Below, in pieces: positions 14,731-18,632 of a DNA stretch of 18,632 bases. Origin of the DNA: JBHELG01 sp046263195 (GTDB taxonomy: Bacteria > Actinomycetota > Nitriliruptoria > Nitriliruptorales > JAHWKO01); the NCBI GenBank assembly GCA_046263195.1, contig JBHELG010000146.1, positions 1 to 18,632 on the forward strand. The letters are read 5' to 3'. How positions within the stretch are numbered: the first letter of the stretch is position 1; every line of letters starts with the position of its first letter. The notes beneath the pieces are model-generated. The model was not told where the DNA came from, made no database searches, and saw nothing but the letters and a program-made list of their open reading frames with translations. The position numbers were made by a program, and so were the translations under genes.

Positions 14731-15126
14731 ATGGCTGAGGAGACGGCCGAGCAGGAGACGGCCCAGCAGGAGACGGACCAGACGGAGAGGGTCCAGAGGC
14801 GGGAGAGAACCTCCCCCCGGATCGGCCTGGTCTATGCCCTGGGGGCGGGAATGTCGTTCTGGGGCGTCCACATCGCTGGCATGCCGGCCGTCACGCCCTA
14901 TATCTGCCACACGGAGCAGACGATCCTGTGGCACCTGTTGTCCGTCGGCACGATCATCCCGATCCTTCCCGCCCTCTCCATCTCGTGGCGCTACTGGAAG
15001 TCGGAGGAGTCGACCGAGGGAGTGGCGTTCCTCGGGCAGATCGGCATCATCCTCAACCTCCTCTCGATCATGGCCATTCTTCTCGAGTGGGCACCGGTGT
15101 TCTTCCTCCACCCTTGCCTGTCCTGA
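14731..15126 (+). CDS. Three-helix membrane protein of the oxidase operon, function unknown
   Basis: The product is 131 residues. ATG at 14731 has GGGAGGGG about eight to ten bases upstream. The first ~28 residues are charged and repetitive (ETAEQ-ETAQQ-ETDQT). Three hydrophobic segments follow at ~31-51, ~64-88 and ~98-126. Notable residues are C59-H60 in a loop after helix 1, H68 in helix 2, and a C-terminal HPC129. I do not recognise the family. Its stop overlaps the start of the CtaG-type gene by one base (TGATG), and it follows ctaE closely. That suggests a structural subunit or an assembly helper of the caa3 oxidase. The Cys/His residues would permit metal binding, but this is speculation. 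The coding call rests on the start signals, the helices and the tight coupling. Confidence 0.8.
   Translation: MAEETAEQETAQQETDQTERVQRRERTSPRIGLVYALGAGMSFWGVHIAGMPAVTPYICHTEQTILWHLLSVGTIIPILPALSISWRYWKSEESTEGVAFLGQIGIILNLLSIMAILLEWAPVFFLHPCLS
14739..14783 (+). repeat. Three tandem 15-bp units inside the unknown membrane-protein gene
   Basis: The units begin at 14739, 14754 and 14769 and share the core GGAGACGG; the first two differ at one base. Being five codons long, they encode the repeated ETAEQ-type N-terminal motif without shifting the frame. They look like a small slippage-generated coding repeat. Confidence 0.75.
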
Positions 15127-16004
15127 TGGTTCCGTTCGTCGCCCACGCCGGCCAACCACTCGCCCCCCACGACCTCTGGTCGGCCTGGAGCTTCGAGCCC
15201 ACGGTCGTGATGGGGATCCTCGTGGGGGGGTGGCTGTACGCACGGGGGTTCCGGTGGCTGCGAGGCGGCGAAGCGGGGCGGCGGGCCATCCCCGCTTGGC
15301 GTGCAACCTGTTTCTTCGCCGCCCTGGTGACCATCGGCCTCGCTGTCCTCTCCCCGCTCGACGCCCTCGGCGAGACGCTCTTCGGGGCGCACATGTTCCA
15401 ACACATGCTGCTCGCGTTCGGCGCGGCGCCTCTGCTCGTGCTCGGGCGTCCGCTGCTCGTGACGTCGCTCGGCCTGCCTCCCGCCGTGCGGCGCCGCCTG
15501 TGGGCGGTACGTCTCGCGGTCACCCCCTCCCACCGTGGGGCGATCGGGTGGGCAGTCTTCGCCGTCCTCGCCCACACCGTGACCTTCTGGGCCTGGCACC
15601 TCCCGGGCCTCTACCAGGCGGCGTTGCGCTCCCATCCCCTCCACGTCGTCGAGCACACGACGCTGCTCGCAGGCAGTCTGGCGCTGTGGTGGCTCGTCGC
15701 CGATGCGCGGGGCCGCCACGCGAACGCCGCCGGCGTGTTCGCGCTCTTCGTCGGGATGCTCCAGTCGAGCGTGCTGGCTGCGCTCCTGACATTCGGGTCG
15801 ATTCCGTGGTACGCCGAGCACGCCGCGGGGGCTGGGGCCTGGGGACTCTCTCCCCTGGACGACCAGCAACTGGCGGGCGGACTCATGTGGTTCCCGGGCG
15901 GTCTCGTCTACATCGTCGGCGGGGCGGTCCTGTTCGCGCGCTGGCTGCGGGAAGACGAGCGGGTGGCCTCGTACGCACAGTGGATGGCGCGCGGGGGAGT
16001 GTGA
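15126..16004 (+). CDS. ctaG: CtaG-type cytochrome c oxidase assembly protein (caa3_CtaG family)
   Basis: The product is a 292-residue integral membrane protein with about seven hydrophobic segments. ATG at 15126 shares one base with the preceding stop. Family marks are the paired-histidine motif HMFQHMLL near residues 90-97 after SPLDALGETLFGAH, then WHLPGLYQAAL, HVVEHTTLL, and a late DDQQLAGGLMW followed by a final helix. This is the Bacillus CtaG type, required for formation of active caa3 oxidase. It is unrelated to the Cox11 proteins that are also called CtaG in proteobacteria. It presumably takes part in copper or haem insertion into the oxidase encoded just upstream. The cytochrome c gene begins 10 bases after the stop. 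Confidence 0.92.
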   Translation: MVPFVAHAGQPLAPHDLWSAWSFEPTVVMGILVGGWLYARGFRWLRGGEAGRRAIPAWRATCFFAALVTIGLAVLSPLDALGETLFGAHMFQHMLLAFGAAPLLVLGRPLLVTSLGLPPAVRRRLWAVRLAVTPSHRGAIGWAVFAVLAHTVTFWAWHLPGLYQAALRSHPLHVVEHTTLLAGSLALWWLVADARGRHANAAGVFALFVGMLQSSVLAALLTFGSIPWYAEHAAGAGAWGLSPLDDQQLAGGLMWFPGGLVYIVGGAVLFARWLREDERVASYAQWMARGGV

Positions 16005-16014
16005 GGAGGCGGCC

Positions 16015-16431
16015 ATGGTTGGCAGTGCAAGACTCACACGTGGCAGGAAGGGGCTCCGTCTCCTGACCGGTTGGGGTCTGGTGGGCGCCGCGGCCTTCGC
16101 TGTCGCTGCCTGTGGCGGCCAGCCGCGGACTGGCGCGGCGCTCGAGGCCCCCGCATCCGCCGACCTCGGCCGGGAGGCCATCAGCTACTACGGCTGCGGC
16201 GCCTGCCACACCATCTCCGGGGTCCCGAATGCGGACGGAGGCGCCGCACCGCCCATCGACCACTTCAGCAGACGCGCCTACATCGCTGGGCGGCTCGCGA
16301 ACACGCCCGAGAACCTGGCGCGATGGATCGAAGATCCTCAGGCAGTCGAACCGGGGACCGCGATGCCCAACCTCGGCGTCACCCCCGATGACGCCCGCAA
16401 CATTGCCGCCTACCTGCACTCGATGCGCTGA
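16015..16431 (+). CDS. Membrane-anchored c-type cytochrome lipoprotein
   Basis: The product is 138 residues. GAGGAGG lies about five bases before the ATG. An Arg/Lys-rich N-terminus, a hydrophobic segment and a clear lipobox V30-A-A-C33 indicate a lipid-anchored protein on the outer face. A single haem-c site, C61-G-A-C64-H65, is followed by a likely distal ligand M117 in AMPNLGV, and the C-terminal helix DDARNIAAYLHSM is typical of class I cytochromes c. The domain resembles the one fused to CtaC. As the last gene of the oxidase operon it probably shuttles electrons from the bc complex to the CtaC haem or CuA. A role as an extra fixed subunit is possible. It ends 24 bases from the convergent qcrB stop. 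Confidence 0.92.
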   Translation: MVGSARLTRGRKGLRLLTGWGLVGAAAFAVAACGGQPRTGAALEAPASADLGREAISYYGCGACHTISGVPNADGGAAPPIDHFSRRAYIAGRLANTPENLARWIEDPQAVEPGTAMPNLGVTPDDARNIAAYLHSMR

Positions 16432-16455
16432 TACGCGAGCCTGAATGAGCACCTG

Positions 16456-17859
16456 CTAGCTGGCCGACTCGCTGGCCGTCGCCGGCTCGTGCTCGGCGGT
16501 AGCAGTCTCGGCCTCGGGCTCCTCCTCCCGAGGCTCCTCCTCGTACCACTCCATCCCCGGCGGGCGTTCCTTGGCCACGGCAAGTCCCCTGCACCAGTTG
16601 TAGGTGAGGAAGTAGACGAGTACCGGGGCGATGATGGTCGCGCCGCGAAGGAAGACGACGAGCCCGCTGACGGGAACTCTGAGTTCGTAAGCGAGGAGGT
16701 CGCTGCTTCCGGCGATCGTGAGCACGCCGTAGAAGGTGAGCATCGCGGCCCCGAACGCCGAGCGGACCGGGCGGTCGCGCGGCCGGTCGAGCAGGTGATG
16801 CTCAGCCGTGTCCTTGGTGAGGCGGCGTTCGATGAAGGGGTAGGCGTAGAGGCCGAGGAACGTCAGAGCCGGCAGGAGGACGGCAGGCAAGAAGGGGTTG
16901 GGGATCATGTACCCCAAGCCGCGGAACTCCCAGGGCGGCATGAGGCGCAGGGACCCCTCGAGCCACCCCATGTACCAGTCGGGCTGCGAGCCGATGCTCA
17001 CCACGTAGGGGTCGTAGGGCCCGTAGAACCAGACCGGGTTGATCTGGAACAGCCCCCCGAGGCCCGCGATGACCCCCGACACGATGAAGAACATTGCGAA
17101 CGACAAGGCGGTGTAGGTCGGCCATAGCGGCAGCCCGACGACGTTGTCCTCCCGCCGGCCCTCGCCGGGGAACTGGGTATGGGTCTGACGGAAGACGAGG
17201 GCGAGGTGGAGGCCGATGAGCGCGAAGAACAAGGTCGGGAGCAGGAAGATGTGGAGCATGTAGAGCCGGGTCAGGAGGTGCTCCCCTGGGAAGGTCCCAC
17301 CGAAGATGAACGAGGCCAGCCACGTGCCGATGAGGGGGATCGACTCGAAGATCGCGTAGCCGATGCGGAGCCCGGTTCCGGACAGCAGATCGTCGGGAAG
17401 GGAGTAGCCCGCGAACCCCTCGATGATCGCAAGTATGAGGAGCGTGACGCCGATCATCCAGTTCATCTCACGCGGCCGGCGGAACGCTCCCGTGAAGAAG
17501 ACACGGCACAGGTGTACGACGATGGCGGCGGTGAAGATGAGGGCCGCCCAGTGGTGCATCTGCCGGAACAGCAGGCCGCCGGGGACGTCGAAGCTGAGCT
17601 TGACGGTCGAAGCGTAGGCGGACGAAACCTCGACGCCGTTGAGGGGTTGGTATTCCCCCAGGTAGTGCGTCTTCGTGTGCGATCCGTCGAAGAACAGCGC
17701 GAGGAAAGTGCCGGTCAGGACGAGCACGACGAAGCTGTAGAGGGCGATCTCGCCGAACAGATGTGCCCAGCTCTCCGGGAAGATCTTCTTGAGCTTCTTC
17801 TCGGCCCAGCCTGAGCCGGCGACGCGTCGATCGATCCAGCGGGCGAGTCCTTCGATCAT
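16456..17859 (-). CDS. qcrB: Cytochrome b subunit of the quinol:cytochrome c oxidoreductase
   Basis: The product is a 467-residue membrane protein that holds two b haems and the quinol sites. Its ATG at 17859 overlaps the qcrA stop (ATGA). Haem ligands are H102 and H116 in the second helix, and H203 and H218 in the fourth. The 15-residue step in the latter pair is the b6f/Gram-positive spacing rather than the mitochondrial 14. The Qo motif is PDWY at 293-296, with Asp in place of the Glu of PEWY. Unlike b6f it is a single fused chain of about eight helices. The C-terminus is a ~35-residue Glu/Ala-rich tail, probably cytoplasmic. It is transcribed toward the oxidase operon, and the two stops are 24 bases apart. 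Assignment is firm. Confidence 0.97.
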   Translation of the reverse strand: MIEGLARWIDRRVAGSGWAEKKLKKIFPESWAHLFGEIALYSFVVLVLTGTFLALFFDGSHTKTHYLGEYQPLNGVEVSSAYASTVKLSFDVPGGLLFRQMHHWAALIFTAAIVVHLCRVFFTGAFRRPREMNWMIGVTLLILAIIEGFAGYSLPDDLLSGTGLRIGYAIFESIPLIGTWLASFIFGGTFPGEHLLTRLYMLHIFLLPTLFFALIGLHLALVFRQTHTQFPGEGRREDNVVGLPLWPTYTALSFAMFFIVSGVIAGLGGLFQINPVWFYGPYDPYVVSIGSQPDWYMGWLEGSLRLMPPWEFRGLGYMIPNPFLPAVLLPALTFLGLYAYPFIERRLTKDTAEHHLLDRPRDRPVRSAFGAAMLTFYGVLTIAGSSDLLAYELRVPVSGLVVFLRGATIIAPVLVYFLTYNWCRGLAVAKERPPGMEWYEEEPREEEPEAETATAEHEPATASESAS

Positions 17860-18632
17860 GGCAGTTCCCAGAATCCGGGCCCGACGGGCTCATGGAAGTC
17901 GTCTTGCGCGATGAGAAAGCCTTCCGCGTCGATGGCGAGCGGCAGCTGGGGCAGGGGTCGGGTGGCGGGGCCGAAGAGTGGCTTCGCCGACTGCAGCACG
18001 TCGAAGGCGGTCTGGTGGCAGGGGCAGAACAGGCGTTGCGAATCCACCTGGTAGAGCCCGACGGGGCAACCGGCATGGGTGCAGATCTTCGAGAAGGCGA
18101 TGAAGCCCTCGGGTGACCATTCCTCGCGGCCCGCCTGTGCCTGGAGGAGCTCAGGTGGAACGCGCAGCAGGACGGTCTGGGAGTCCTCCGGGCGGTAGTG
18201 GGTTGCGGGGAAGACCGTGAGGATGGAGTTGTACTCCATGTCGTGGATCGATACGGGCTTGCCCTCGTCGGTGATGAGGCGATCGCCGGGTTGCCAGCCC
18301 GTGTGGCGACGAGAGGAAAGGGGGCTCGGCCCGAGTGATCGGAGTGGGACGAGAGTCGCGAGGCCGGTCACGCTCAGCGCGGCGAAGAGCAGACGCCCGA
18401 GCAGGCCCCGGCGTCCGATCCGCTCGGTCCGCTCGCGGAAGACCTTGACCGCTTCGTCACGCTCGTCCGGCTTCGAGTAGAACGGGCGCTCCTCTGAAGC
18501 CTCCCCGGGCATGAAGTTGTGCGCCCAGACGACGATCCCGGCGCCGATGCCGAGGAAGGCGAACATGAGGCTCGCGCCGAGGGCCTGGTTGAAAATGCCC
18601 TCGTGGGTGAGGAACTCGCTGTTGCGGTAGAT
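17856..18632 (-). CDS. qcrA: Rieske iron-sulfur subunit of the bc complex (N-terminus beyond the window)
   Basis: The minus-strand frame stays open to the right edge, giving 258 codons. A Met codon at 18566 is internal, because coding-like residues (IYRNSEFLTHEG...) continue upstream, so the true start is outside. Two hydrophobic segments are visible, around 18520-18575 and 18350-18420, the second preceded by an RRGLLG twin-arginine-like motif, which fits Tat export of the cluster domain. The 2Fe-2S ligands are in CTHAGC (18066-18083) and CPCHQTAFD (centred on 18015-18026). This is the multi-helix actinobacterial QcrA form rather than the single-helix mitochondrial one. It transfers electrons from quinol at QcrB to cytochrome c. 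A qcrC cytochrome gene is expected to the right but is not seen. Confidence 0.95.
   Translation of the reverse strand: MYRNSEFLTHEGIFNQALGASLMFAFLGIGAGIVVWAHNFMPGEASEERPFYSKPDERDEAVKVFRERTERIGRRGLLGRLLFAALSVTGLATLVPLRSLGPSPLSSRRHTGWQPGDRLITDEGKPVSIHDMEYNSILTVFPATHYRPEDSQTVLLRVPPELLQAQAGREEWSPEGFIAFSKICTHAGCPVGLYQVDSQRLFCPCHQTAFDVLQSAKPLFGPATRPLPQLPLAIDAEGFLIAQDDFHEPVGPGFWELP

Overview
The window comes from a high-GC, Gram-positive-type bacterium, most likely an actinobacterium outside the mycobacterial/corynebacterial core (for example an Acidimicrobiia-, Nitriliruptoria- or Thermoleophilia-like lineage). The evidence is G/C-rich third positions, frequent GTG starts, Shine-Dalgarno sites, a DnaK without the insert typical of Gram-negative DnaK, a HspR/HAIR heat-shock circuit, and a caa3-type oxidase. 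The lineage is inference. The window is densely coding, with no mobile elements, CRISPR arrays or RNA genes that I could see.

Layout. (1) 1-2042, minus strand: a membrane Fe-S oxidoreductase of the HdrD/EtfD (Rv0338c-like) type, cut by the left edge. (2) 2196-3114, plus strand: a DUF192 lipoprotein and a tiny single-pass membrane protein. (3) 3220-11012, plus strand: a heat-shock cluster dnaK - hsp20 - grpE - dnaJ - hspR - clpB. It has one recognisable promoter, whose -35 and spacer are covered by a HAIR-like inverted repeat, so the last-but-one gene product (HspR) probably represses the whole unit. A strong GC stem-loop lies between hsp20 and grpE. (4) 11134-16431, plus strand: a cytochrome c oxidase operon. 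It contains ctaC with a fused haem-c domain, ctaD, ctaE, an unrecognised three-helix membrane protein, a CtaG-type assembly factor and a small lipoprotein cytochrome c. Genes overlap by 1-4 bases or lie within 38 bases of each other. (5) 16456-18632, minus strand and convergent with the oxidase operon: qcrB (cytochrome b) and qcrA (Rieske protein, cut by the right edge) of a bc1-type quinol oxidoreductase.

How they work together. The Fe-S oxidoreductase is inferred to feed electrons into the quinone pool. The bc complex would oxidise quinol and pass electrons, through membrane-anchored c haems (its own unseen cytochrome c, the 138-residue lipoprotein, and the haem-c domain of CtaC), to CuA and the haem a/a3-CuB centre of CtaD. 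The heat-shock cluster supplies the DnaK/DnaJ/GrpE refolding machine, a holdase (Hsp20) and a disaggregase (ClpB), the full set for dissolving aggregates.

Most of the window is well-understood housekeeping and I do not see a wholly new system. The points most worth following are a Lys-to-Gln change at the K-channel position of CtaD, a two-helix extension fused to CtaD, the unknown conserved-looking membrane protein in the oxidase operon, and the placement of hsp20 and a hairpin inside the dnaK operon.
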